This document shows positions 22,052-30,669 of a stretch of 34,657 nucleotides of DNA, piece after piece (within the stretch, counting starts at the first letter, position 1; each line of letters starts with the position of its first letter). The DNA comes from a bacterium (lineage in GTDB: Bacteria; Bacillota_I; Bacilli_A; RF39; UBA660), in the NCBI GenBank assembly GCA_030539175.1, contig JAUNSN010000010.1, positions 1-34,657 of the forward strand, read 5' to 3'. A program made the position numbers and the translations under genes. The notes under the pieces are model-generated. The model was not told the origin of the DNA and did no database searches. It worked only from the letters and a program-made list of their open reading frames with translations.

Positions 22052-23842
22052 ATGAATCCGTATGGAATTTGTTCGTTTTTAATTAGTTTATTATTATTGT
22101 GTAGTTATTTTTCTAAAAAAAGATTTCAAAGTCCAGAAAACAAAATATATGATATGATGATAATTAGTTCTTTTTTCAGTTCATTATTTAGTATTTTTGC
22201 GTATTTTACAACAGCACATCATGAAATGTTTCCTGATTATATCTTATTACTGCCAAAAATATTCTTGATATTTTTAATTATTTGGGGAACAAGTTTTTCA
22301 TTATATTTGATATATATTTCAACAAAAGAAAAAGAATTAAATGGTTGGAAAATACTTAAGTTTTTATTTGTAACAATTTCATTAATTGCTTCTATTTTAG
22401 TTTTGTTATTACCTATGGAATATTATAGTGATAATGGAAATGTATATACCAGTGGAAGTAGTGTAAATATTGCTTACATACTAGCTACATTATATTTTGC
22501 TATTACTTTAATATTTATAATTAGAAATGCAAAAAAGCTTTTTGATAAAAGATATGTTCCTGTTTTTTCTTTTGTAATATTATTTATATTAGCAATAACT
22601 ATCCAATATTTAAATCCAGAGTTATTAATTATTACATTTATTATTTCTTTTAATACAATGATAATGTATTTTACAATAGAAAATCCAGATGCTCGTATGC
22701 TAAAGGAATATGAAAATGCAAAAGATATATTGAATAATACAATTGCAGAAAAAGAATTATTTGTATTAAAAGTTTCACAAAACATAAAGAATTATTTAAA
22801 AAAAATTGGTAGGATATGTTATGTAAATCAAAATGAAACTGAAATAAACGAACTTCAACAAGGATATATTGACATAGACAAACAAAAAAACGCTATTGAA
22901 AATACTATAAATAATTATTTAGATATTTCATATCAAGAAAAAAGTATGTTGAATATTTCAAATATAAATTATCTAACTGAAATTTTAATAAATGAAATCA
23001 TGTTATTATTTAAAGGGAAGCTGTCTATATCAAACAAGGATATATCTTTTAATTATAATATATCTAAAAACCTACCTATTTCACTTAAAGGTGATAAACC
23101 AAGAATTAAACAAGTTATTATGACTCTTTTGAATAATGCATTAAAGCATACTGAACAAGGGTATATAAATATGGATATATCATCAGAAGTTAAGGGTAAT
23201 AATTGCGAATTAATCATAACTATAGAAAATTCTGGGAAAGAAATAGATGTTAGTGATTACAATGAACTATTTAATAAGGATAAAATATATGAGTCTGGAA
23301 AAGTTGATTATTTAAAAGAAAATCTTGCTTCAGTTAATTACATAATAAAGTTAATGGGTGGGACAGTAATAGTTAATAGTAACAAAGAAAAAACTGCTGT
23401 CACAATTCATTTAAATCAAGAAATAATAGAAAAACAAAGTGATTTTCATAAAGATTTAAATAAGAAATATAATAAACCTAATATTGCTACAGTTATAAAT
23501 GATGAAAAATTAAAAGAAAAATATGAAAATATTTTTCAAGATAGTAAGTTTGATGTTCATCATTTAAAAAATGTAGGAGAACTTATGAGAATGATTAGAA
23601 AACATCAAATTTTGGATGTAATAATTCTTGAAGAAAATTTACCTATAACAGATGGAGTTGAAACTTTACATAAAATTAAAGATGAGGTTGGGGATGGTAT
23701 ACCTGTTTTTATAATCAAACAGAATAAACACTTTAATACCGATAGTGAATATCTTAAGGAAGGATTTTGTGGAACATTTAACTTAAAAGAAAAAAGTAGT
23801 ATAATATATAACAGGGTAGTAGAATTAATCAATAAGGAATAA
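22052..23842 (+). CDS. Degenerate hybrid histidine kinase (7TM, HATPase, receiver)
   Basis: 596 residues. Seven hydrophobic helices (about 4-21, 34-53, 65-89, 101-121, 138-157, 170-187, 191-208) resemble the 7TM sensor of some kinases. A dimerisation region (about 230-295) then aligns with HisKA, but the phospho-histidine position in SHEIRTPLN reads SQNIKNYLK, giving Q243. The HATPase domain (about 345-457) keeps the N-box LLNNALKHTEQG, but the G1 box is IENSGKEID. The receiver (about 475-590) has E527 (DVIILEENLP) where the phospho-aspartate belongs. It probably cannot autophosphorylate or accept phosphate, so it may be an allosteric sensor. RBS taggtgat. It is coupled to the ligase gene. 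Confidence 0.85.
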   Translation: MNPYGICSFLISLLLLCSYFSKKRFQSPENKIYDMMIISSFFSSLFSIFAYFTTAHHEMFPDYILLLPKIFLIFLIIWGTSFSLYLIYISTKEKELNGWKILKFLFVTISLIASILVLLLPMEYYSDNGNVYTSGSSVNIAYILATLYFAITLIFIIRNAKKLFDKRYVPVFSFVILFILAITIQYLNPELLIITFIISFNTMIMYFTIENPDARMLKEYENAKDILNNTIAEKELFVLKVSQNIKNYLKKIGRICYVNQNETEINELQQGYIDIDKQKNAIENTINNYLDISYQEKSMLNISNINYLTEILINEIMLLFKGKLSISNKDISFNYNISKNLPISLKGDKPRIKQVIMTLLNNALKHTEQGYINMDISSEVKGNNCELIITIENSGKEIDVSDYNELFNKDKIYESGKVDYLKENLASVNYIIKLMGGTVIVNSNKEKTAVTIHLNQEIIEKQSDFHKDLNKKYNKPNIATVINDEKLKEKYENIFQDSKFDVHHLKNVGELMRMIRKHQILDVIILEENLPITDGVETLHKIKDEVGDGIPVFIIKQNKHFNTDSEYLKEGFCGTFNLKEKSSIIYNRVVELINKE

Positions 23843-23868
23843 TTTTATTATTAAAGGAGTGCTCAATA

Positions 23869-23965
23869 ATGGAACTTGATAATTTAAATATCTTTGTAAT
23901 TTATTGCTTTAATCGCATCTTTTACAAAAAGAAGGATATATATACTTGGTAGTATCTTCATTTAA
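23869..23965 (+). pseudogene. Truncated, frameshifted third gene of the ligase operon
   Basis: RBS aaaggag and ATG 23869 start MELDNLNIFVI, which stops at 23950-23952 after 27 codons. Shifting frame near residue 11 gives FIALIASFTKRRIYILGSIFI, a membrane helix followed by a basic turn. This looks like the beginning of a membrane protein whose remainder is missing. It is followed by copy 2 of the flanking repeat. The 323-base gap 23843-24165 contains this remnant, the repeat and the murG promoter. Confidence 0.5.
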
Positions 23966-23976
23966 TATTATTTCAT

Positions 23977-24014
23977 CTATATACTAATTTATAGCCTTAT
24001 TTTTATATAAAAAT
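23977..24014. repeat. 37-38 bp direct repeat, copy 2
   Basis: A near-identical copy of 19986-20022. This copy lacks the left arm of the terminator hairpin, so it is not a functional terminator. Similarity continues weakly beyond it (acttaat, gatattgc). Confidence 0.8.
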
Positions 24015-24134
24015 ACTTAATATTAAAGATATTGCTAATATTAAAAACAAATATCAATTAAGGTATAATTATTGTCAAATTAGGCAGTTATTAAACAAAC
24101 ATCACTGAAATATGGTACAAAAACATAATAAGCA

Positions 24135-24143
24135 TGCTATAAT
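24135..24143 (+). promoter_or_regulatory. Extended -10 promoter for murG
   Basis: TGcTATAAT at 24135-24143 is an extended -10 with consensus hexamer, 22 bases before ATG 24166. The -35 region is poor, as often with extended -10 promoters. Confidence 0.6.
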
Positions 24144-24165
24144 ATTAGTAAAAGAAGGTGTGATA

Positions 24166-25251
24166 ATGAAAGTAATAATAAGTGCTGGTGGTACAGGAGG
24201 TCATATATATCCAGTTCTTGCTATAATGGATAAAATACAAGAAATGGAAAAAGATAGCCAATTTTTATATGTTGGTACTCACAATAGAATGGAAAGTGAA
24301 GTTATACCTAAGATGGGAATTAAGTATGAAACTTTAGTTGTTACTGGCTTTAAAAGAAAAATAACCACTTATAATTTTAAAAGCATTTATTATTTTTTTA
24401 GTGCCATTAAAAAAAGTAAAAAGATAATAAAAGAATTCAAACCAGATATAGTCGTAGGAGCTGGTGGTTATGTTACCGCCCCTATTATATATGCAGCGAA
24501 AAAACTTGGTGTAAAAACTTTTATTCATGAACAAAATAGTGTAGTTGGCTTATCGAACAAATTTTTAAGTAAGTATGCATCTGCTATAGGGGTATCGTTC
24601 AAAAATACTGTTTCTGTTTTCCCCAAAGAAAAAGTTTATTATACCGGCAATCCTTGTAGTGAGAAAGCTCTAAAAATACCATCTGCAAAAAAAAGTGATT
24701 ATGGCTTAAGTAAAAATAAAAAACTAGTTTTAATAGTCATGGGGTCTCTTGGATCTAAAAGTATTAATAAAGTTATGATGGAAACATTACCAAAGTTTGA
24801 CAAGAAAAAATACGAAGTAATATACGTTACTGGTAAAAATTATTATAATGAAGTAAAAAAGGTAAAAATACCTAGTAATGTATTAATATTTCCTTTTATA
24901 CCTAATATTACCTCGCTTATGAAAATAACTGACTTAATGATATCAAGAGCTGGTGCAAGTACTATTAGTGAAATAACTTCGTTAGAAATCCCAACTATCT
25001 TTATACCAAGTCCTTATGTACCATCTAACCATCAATATTTAAATGCCCTAGATTTAGTTAATCAACAAGCTGGTTTCCTATTAGAAGAAAAAGATTTAAC
25101 TAGTGATAAACTAATTAAAGATATAGATAGTATTATTAATGATAATAGTTTATTAGAAACAACAAAAAAGAATTTATCGCAAATATCTATCAAAGATAGC
25201 AGTACTAAAATTTATAAGATAATAAAGGATTTGGTAAACAATGATAAATAA
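24166..25251 (+). CDS. murG: UDP-GlcNAc:lipid I GlcNAc transferase (MurG)
   Basis: 361 residues. The GT-B glycosyltransferase converts lipid I to lipid II on the inner membrane face. The N-terminal glycine-rich loop MKVIISAGGTGGHIYPVLAI, VVGAGGYVTAPIIYAAKKLG and HEQNSVVGLSNKFLSKYA are diagnostic. The UDP-GlcNAc site includes VMGSLGSKSINKVM, ISRAGASTISEI and IPSPYVPSNHQYLNA. The start is ATG 24166 behind aaggtgtgat. An upstream in-frame extension overlaps the promoter. It overlaps murB by 11 bases. The usual dcw neighbours murD and ftsW are absent, so the cluster is split in this genome. Confidence 0.97.
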   Translation: MKVIISAGGTGGHIYPVLAIMDKIQEMEKDSQFLYVGTHNRMESEVIPKMGIKYETLVVTGFKRKITTYNFKSIYYFFSAIKKSKKIIKEFKPDIVVGAGGYVTAPIIYAAKKLGVKTFIHEQNSVVGLSNKFLSKYASAIGVSFKNTVSVFPKEKVYYTGNPCSEKALKIPSAKKSDYGLSKNKKLVLIVMGSLGSKSINKVMMETLPKFDKKKYEVIYVTGKNYYNEVKKVKIPSNVLIFPFIPNITSLMKITDLMISRAGASTISEITSLEIPTIFIPSPYVPSNHQYLNALDLVNQQAGFLLEEKDLTSDKLIKDIDSIINDNSLLETTKKNLSQISIKDSSTKIYKIIKDLVNNDK

Positions 25252-26140
25252 GTTTATAACTTATGTAAAAGATAATAATTTGGGAGTAGTATTAGAAAAT
25301 GTTAACTTAAAAAAATATAATACTTATCGTTTAGAGCATCAAGCAAGAGTTATAGTAAGTCCTAGTAGTATAACTAATTTAAAAGAAATAGTAAAATATT
25401 TATTTAATAATGAATTAGAATATATAATTCTTGGCAATGGTAGTAATGTTATATTTAAAGGGGATTATAACAAGATAATACTAATGTTAGATAAACTAAC
25501 TAACATTAGTATTAATAATGGTATAGTAACAGTTGGAGCAGGATACAAACTCATGAAATTATCTCATAAGTTAGCAAAATTAGGTTATACTAACTTAGAA
25601 TTTGCCTCAGCTATTCCTGGAAGTGTTGGCGGGGCCGTATATATGAATGCTGGTGCTTATAACAAAAGTATTAGTGATGTATTGGTTAGTGCTTTAATAC
25701 TAACAGATGACTTACAGATAAAAGAATTTAGCAATGCTGAATTAGAATTTAGTTATCGTAGTTCTTTACTAAAACAAAAAAAGAAATATATTTGCTTAGA
25801 AGCGTCATTTAAAATTGAATTAAGTAATAGCGAAACCATTCTTAATTCAATTAAAGAAAAACAAGAAAAAAGAAGTAAAACACAACCTTTAGAATTTCCC
25901 TCAGCTGGAAGTGTTTTTAGAAACCCATTAGAGGCTTATGCTGGGGAATTAATAGAAAACTTAGGACTAAAAAATAAAAACATCAATGGAGCAGAAGTAT
26001 CTAGTAAACATGCTAACTTTATTATTAATAAAGGTAATGCTAAAGGAGAAGATATAATATCTTTAATCGAATTAATAAAAAAAGAAGTAAAAAATACATA
26101 TAATATAGAATTATTGTTAGAACAAGAAATTATTCAATAA
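25241..26140 (+). CDS. murB: UDP-N-acetylenolpyruvoylglucosamine reductase (MurB)
   Basis: 299 residues. This FAD enzyme reduces UDP-GlcNAc-enolpyruvate to UDP-MurNAc using NADPH. Motifs: NTYRLEHQARVIVSP (FAD domain start), ILGNGSNVIF, the FAD-binding EFASAIPGSVGGAVYMNAGA, and the catalytic serine in PSAGSVFRNP (about 220-229). ISLIELIKKEVKNTYNIELLLEQEI closes the protein with the final glutamate. It is the short type II form typical of Firmicutes. Co-transcribed with murG (11-base overlap), supplying the same lipid II pathway. Confidence 0.97.
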   Translation: MINKFITYVKDNNLGVVLENVNLKKYNTYRLEHQARVIVSPSSITNLKEIVKYLFNNELEYIILGNGSNVIFKGDYNKIILMLDKLTNISINNGIVTVGAGYKLMKLSHKLAKLGYTNLEFASAIPGSVGGAVYMNAGAYNKSISDVLVSALILTDDLQIKEFSNAELEFSYRSSLLKQKKKYICLEASFKIELSNSETILNSIKEKQEKRSKTQPLEFPSAGSVFRNPLEAYAGELIENLGLKNKNINGAEVSSKHANFIINKGNAKGEDIISLIELIKKEVKNTYNIELLLEQEIIQ

Positions 26141-26220
26141 TATTTAGTTCTAACACTTTTTTTAGGAAAAAACAAACTATTTAAATATTGTTCTTATTTC
26201 TTTGTATCAGTTAATTTTCG

Positions 26221-26249
26221 TTGATAGAATATATAAATTATGGTAAGAT
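26221..26249 (+). promoter_or_regulatory. Promoter for divIB
   Basis: TTGATA at 26221-26226, a 17-base spacer and TAAGAT at 26244-26249, preceded by TG (extended -10). It lies in the 176-base gap after murB. Confidence 0.6.
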
Positions 26250-26316
26250 AATAATATAATTATAGAAAAATATAAACTATACAAAGTAATAAGTTAAGTA
26301 AAGGTTGTGTAATAAT

Positions 26317-27048
26317 ATGTCAGATACAATTAAAGTTAAAGTAAAAAGAAAAAAAGTTAATTTTAAAAGAATTATATTAGTTATTATTATATTATATATA
26401 ATTGTATTTACTACTTATCTTTTTTTGCAACAAAAGATAAAAAATATTTATATTGTTGGTAATAATTATTTAGGTGATAATGAAATTATTGATTTAGGTA
26501 AACTAGAAAATTATCCATCATTTTATTTGACTCTATCTTCTGATATAAAGAAAAATATTTTAGAAAGCATTTACATAAAAGATGTTAAAGTAAAAAAAGA
26601 ATTTTATAATAAGTTGATAATAGAAGTTAGTGAAAGAACTCCTATTTGTATATATGAAGATAAATTATTACTTGACAATATGGAATATGTTGATAATATA
26701 TATAATGTCACTGAAGTGCCATTATTAATAAATGAAATAGATGATGATGTATTAAATAATTTTATTTTAAAAATGCAACTAATAGATAAAGATATATTAT
26801 TAAAAATATCACAAATTAATTATTTGCCAGTAGAGGTTGATAAAGAGAGATTCTTATTTTATATGAATGATGGTAATAGTGTATATATTACTTTATCAAA
26901 AATAGAAGAAATAAATAAATATGATGAAATATATGTTAAGTTAGATGGTAAAAATGGTATTTTATACTTAGATAGTGGAAAATACTTTGAAATAAAAGAT
27001 GGCCCGACCATAGATGAAGCTACGCTAGAAGAACCTCTTAGCGAATAA
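26317..27048 (+). CDS. divIB: Cell division protein DivIB/FtsQ
   Basis: A 243-residue bitopic division protein. A basic cytoplasmic tail (VKVKRKKVNFKR) precedes one membrane helix (about 21-42). The POTRA domain follows at once (IKNIYIVGNNYLGDNEIIDLGKL), then the beta domain with VKVKKEFYNKLIIEVSERTPICIYED, a very typical FtsQ/DivIB segment. The C-terminal tail is acidic and disordered. It belongs to the FtsL/DivIC/DivIB complex at the septum and, in Bacilli, helps spore septum formation. The start is ATG 26317. The ribosome site (aaggttgtgt) is moderate. Confidence 0.92.
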   Translation: MSDTIKVKVKRKKVNFKRIILVIIILYIIVFTTYLFLQQKIKNIYIVGNNYLGDNEIIDLGKLENYPSFYLTLSSDIKKNILESIYIKDVKVKKEFYNKLIIEVSERTPICIYEDKLLLDNMEYVDNIYNVTEVPLLINEIDDDVLNNFILKMQLIDKDILLKISQINYLPVEVDKERFLFYMNDGNSVYITLSKIEEINKYDEIYVKLDGKNGILYLDSGKYFEIKDGPTIDEATLEEPLSE

Positions 27049-27127
27049 ATGATAAAAATCCTTTGTTTTATATAGCATTCGTTACCATTATATTAGACAA
27101 TAATTGAAAGAAAAACAGGTGATAATA

Positions 27128-28306
27128 ATGGAATATAAAGTAACTATTACTGCTTTAGATTATCATGGTCGAGGTATTGCTAGAATTAATAATCAAGTAA
27201 TATTTATTGATAATGTTTGGATAGGAGATGAAGTAATAGTAGATATAATAGATAAAAAAAAGAATTATTTAGTAGGTAAAATAAAAAAATACTACTTAAA
27301 AGATGCTAAGTGTAAATATTACCATGAATGTGGTAGTTGCAACTTACTTCACATGGACTATTCACATCAATTAGATTATAAGAAAAATATGTTGCAAGAA
27401 CTATTAAAACGAAATTGTGATATAGATATTACTGTTTCAGTAATTAAATGTGATAATCCTTTTAATTATCGTAATAAGGTGGTTTTACATGTAAAAGAAG
27501 GGGTAATAGGATATTACCAAAAAAGAAGCAATGATTTAGTTGCTATAGAACAATGTCTTTTAGTATCTAGCGGAATTAATCGATTAATTAAAGAATTAAA
27601 AGAGTTAGATTTAACTAAAGTAACCAGAATAATGATAAGAGAATTAGATAATAATTTAATGTTAGTTATTGATGGTAAACTATTATTAAATAATATAATA
27701 CTAGATATGTGTAATAGTATTATTATTAATAATAAAGTAATAAAAGGCAAAGATTATTTAATGGTTAATATTAATGATCTGTTATTTAAAGTGTCATATA
27801 AGTCATTTTTTCAAGTAAATACATTACAAATGATAAAACTATATGATTGTATAAAAGAATATGCAGGTAAAGGTAAAAAACTAATAGATTTATACTGTGG
27901 TATATCAACTATTGGTATATATTTACACAATAACTTTGAAAATATTTTAGGTATAGAAATAAATGATTCTTGTATAAAAGATGCACTGATTAATAAAAAT
28001 ATTAATCAGATAGACAATATAAGCTTTATTAATAGTGATGTTAGTAAAATAAACATCAAGGAAAATGCTGATGTTGTAATAATAGATCCGCCACGAAGTG
28101 GCTTAGATAATAGAAGTGTCGCATTAATTGAAAGAATTTATCCATCAAAAATTATATATGTATCATGTAATCCAATTACTTTCGTTAGAGACATAAAATT
28201 ATTTACTAAATATAAGCTAGAAAATATTAGCATGTGTGATATGTTTTGTCAAACAAATCATGTCGAGAGTGTAGCTTTATTGCAAAGGAAAAATCAATCG
28301 AAATAA
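27128..28306 (+). CDS. rlmD: RNA m5U methyltransferase (RlmD/RlmCD, TrmA family)
   Basis: 392 residues. An N-terminal TRAM domain (about 1-55; ALDYHGRGIARI, VWIGDEVIVDI) is followed by an iron-sulfur cluster motif CKYYHECGSC (about 62-71) with a distal cysteine near 144 (IEQCLLVS). The SAM-binding fold has DLYCGISTIGIYL and VIIDPPRSGLD. The catalytic cysteine is in YVSCNPITFVRD (about 346). The protein ends CQTNHVESVALL, diagnostic of this family. It methylates U747/U1939-type uridines in 23S rRNA. I cannot separate RlmD from RlmCD specificity. RBS aggtgat precedes ATG 27128. Confidence 0.93.
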   Translation: MEYKVTITALDYHGRGIARINNQVIFIDNVWIGDEVIVDIIDKKKNYLVGKIKKYYLKDAKCKYYHECGSCNLLHMDYSHQLDYKKNMLQELLKRNCDIDITVSVIKCDNPFNYRNKVVLHVKEGVIGYYQKRSNDLVAIEQCLLVSSGINRLIKELKELDLTKVTRIMIRELDNNLMLVIDGKLLLNNIILDMCNSIIINNKVIKGKDYLMVNINDLLFKVSYKSFFQVNTLQMIKLYDCIKEYAGKGKKLIDLYCGISTIGIYLHNNFENILGIEINDSCIKDALINKNINQIDNISFINSDVSKINIKENADVVIIDPPRSGLDNRSVALIERIYPSKIIYVSCNPITFVRDIKLFTKYKLENISMCDMFCQTNHVESVALLQRKNQSK

Positions 28307-28330
28307 TTAGATATTAAGTATTTGAAAATA

Positions 28331-28365
28331 TTATTTTAATAAGTGTATATGTGATATTAAAATAA
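28331..28365. terminator. Possible weak terminator after rlmD
   Basis: ttattttaata (28331-28341) and tattaaaataa (28355-28365) are perfect 11-bp complements with a 13-base loop. It is entirely A/T and has no clear U-tract, so the terminator role is uncertain. Confidence 0.4.
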
Positions 28366-28585
28366 GAAACAATATAAGCTTTATATTCTTTTCGTTAAAC
28401 TACTTAGATAATGAAACATATCCGTTAAAGTTGGCGTTTGCTGACAGTGAATAGATGTCAACGACGTTTACAATTGTTCGTGTAAAAACATCTCTTAAAA
28501 AATTTAATTCCATATTTTTTTAATTAAAATATTTAAGCTTCATTAAAGTTAATCATAACTAATATGATTAATTAAGGTGATAATT

Positions 28586-29680
28586 ATGTTTTTAAAAAAT
28601 ATTCATAAAAGAATCAAGATAATATTTTTAATAATTGTCTTTGGCTTTATCTTAATTATTGCCAAAGTCTTTTATATTCAAGTAATTGATTATAACAAAT
28701 TAAATGATTTAGCCAATGACTTGTGGAGCAGAAATCTCCCTATTGAAGCTGATAGAGGAAGAATATACGATAGTAGTAAAATGCTGTTAGCAGATAATTT
28801 AACTACCACTTCTTTAGTGTTAATACCCAACCAAATTACTAATAAAGAACAAGTGTCTAGTGATTTAGCTGAAATATTAAATGTAAGTGTCGAAGAAATG
28901 GAAAAACACGTCTATAAAAAAACATCTATTGAACGAGTTCATCCAGAAGGAAGAAGATTAAGTTTTGAAGTCGCCGATAAAATCGACAGTTTAAAACATG
29001 ATGGAGTATATTTGGTAAAAGAGTCAAAACGATATTATCCTTATGATACCATGTTATCACACGTTCTTGGATATGTTGGTATTGATAATCAAGGGCTTTC
29101 GGGACTAGAACTTCAATATAATGATTACTTAACTGGCGAAGGTGGAGCAATAAAATATTACTCTGATGCTAAAGGAGAAAGGCTTACTTTGTCAGAAGTG
29201 TATGAAAAACCACAAAACGGTATTGATATAATGCTCACTATTAATTATGATATACAGTCAGTAGTAGAAAGAGAATTAGATAATGTAGTTACTAAGTATA
29301 ATCCCGATAATGCTTTAGCCATTGCTATGAACCCCAATAATGGTGAAATTCTTGCCACGGCGTCAAGACCAACATTTGATTCTAATAACTATCAAAATTA
29401 TACTATTGAAGAAATTAGTCGAAATCTTCCTATTTGGGCGACATATGAACCAGGCTCGACATTTAAAATAATAACGCTTGCTTCCGCATTAGAAGAAAAA
29501 ATAGTTGACTTAGAAAAAGATACTTTTTATGATAGTGGTTCTATTAGTGTTGAGGGAGGAAGAATAAAATGTTGGAAAGCTGGTGGCCATGGGTTACAAA
29601 CTTTTTTACAAGTTGTAGAAAACTCCTGTAATCTTCCAGTCAATACAAGAACATTTTTAGATTTGTTGAAAACCCTTTAA
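28586..29680 (+). pseudogene. SpoVD/PBP2-type class B penicillin-binding protein, truncated
   Basis: 364 residues where about 580-650 are expected. N-terminal membrane helix (about 10-32), the class B motif RGRIYDSSKMLLADN, the PBP-dimer domain (SHVLGYVGIDNQGLSGLELQ) and the start of the transpeptidase domain with active-site serine S291 and K294 in PGSTFKI. The SxN motif S347-C348-N349 is reached (VVENSCN), then the frame becomes LPVNTRTFLDLLKTL and stops. The KTG motif and the rest are absent in all frames. RBS aaggtgat precedes ATG 28586. Homologues include SpoVD (spore cortex) and PBP2B/FtsI (septum). SpoVD is favoured because losing the septal enzyme should be lethal. The break near 29632 is probably the left edge of an insertion. 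Confidence 0.85.
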
Positions 29681-29703
29681 ATTCAATAAAAAAGGAAACT
29701 ATC

Positions 29704-30568
29704 ATGGAAGTTCATACTTCAAATGTTTTTACTCATAAAGGAAAATATTACGAAACTTTCCTCACCGATGATACACCAAACACAACTTCGTATTTTACAT
29801 TTAATTATAAAAAAGAGAGGATGAGAATAAATAACAAAATGTATCATATAAACACTAATGATTATCAAAGTTTGACTGCCAACAAAATGATTCAAGTAAT
29901 AGAATATTATAATAGATTTGAAAAGTATATTTTAGATACAGATAAAAAGATAATAAGAAATTATTTGAAAAAAGGTATTGTGTTTAAATATAATAAAAGA
30001 ATTATAGAAGTTCTTATTAAAGAGAAAGAATTAACAATAGTATTTCTTAATATAGTAAAAAAATATGATTCTGATAATCTTGGTTATATTTAGAAAAAGT
30101 TATGAAAAACATGCTTTATCTTATGCAATCAATGTCAGTGATGAAAAAACTTTACAATATGCTATTATGCTTTTTAAAGCAGAATATGAATTATTAATTG
30201 ATCCTTTTAAAGATAATTTGGTTGTAGATTTACAAAATGAATTATCAAAAAGAATAAAAGGGATTAGTAGTTCTATTGTAAAGAAAAAACTTAATAAAGG
30301 TATTGTATTTAAAACAACGAGAAATTTTGTTATTTTAGAAAAAAGAAAATATGGCATTCGTGTAAGATTATCAAATGTTGAAGATAATGAAAATGTTTTA
30401 AAAGAAGTAGGTAGAGGTAGTTATGATCATTTATGTAAGTATTATAATGTAATTAATTATGCAGATATAGAAAAAATATTACCTTATGTTAGAGAAAGTT
30501 TTGAATTAACTAAATATAACATAAATGATGTCAAGTCAGGTATATATAAAATGTATGCTAATAAATAA
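29704..30568 (+). pseudogene. Tandem DUF5655-like protein, frameshifted
   Basis: Two overlapping frames make one protein. The first (29704-30093, MEVHTSNVFTHKGKYYETFL) holds a domain with RNYLKKGIVFKYNKRIIEVL and ends at TAG 30091. The second continues from about 30083 (FRKSYEKHALSYAINVSDEK) and holds a second domain with VKKKLNKGIVFKTTRNFVIL, RVRLSN and YDHLCKYYNVINYADIEKIL. Both halves follow the pattern of DUF5655-type domains, often found in predicted transport or restriction-linked proteins. Aligning the halves shows the first domain is only complete when the frame shifts by one base near 30085. RBS aaaaagg. A terminator follows. It could be a sequencing error. Confidence 0.65.
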
Positions 30569-30588
30569 GGAAGAATAATCTTCTTTTT
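30565..30588 (+). terminator. Terminator after the DUF5655-like gene
   Basis: aaggaaga (30565-30572) and tcttcttt (30577-30584) pair over 8 bp (one G-U) around ataa and run into a T-tract. Confidence 0.75.
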
Positions 30589-30622
30589 TTATGGTGAAAC
30601 AATATTAAAATATCTTGGGATG

Positions 30623-30631
30623 TGATATAAT
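30623..30631 (+). promoter_or_regulatory. Extended -10 promoter of the nucleotidase-radical SAM cluster
   Basis: TGaTATAAT at 30623-30631 lies 38 bases before ATG 30670. The -35 is poor. It comes directly after a terminator, so the genes from 30670 onward probably form their own operon. Confidence 0.6.
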
Positions 30632-30669
30632 AGTATAAATTTTAAGTATCTTTAAATGCGGAGGTTAAA

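Noticed and set aside
22052-23842. Calling this a functional hybrid histidine kinase
   Set aside because: The phospho-histidine position is Gln and the receiver phospho-aspartate is Glu by alignment to standard motifs, so phosphotransfer is not supported.
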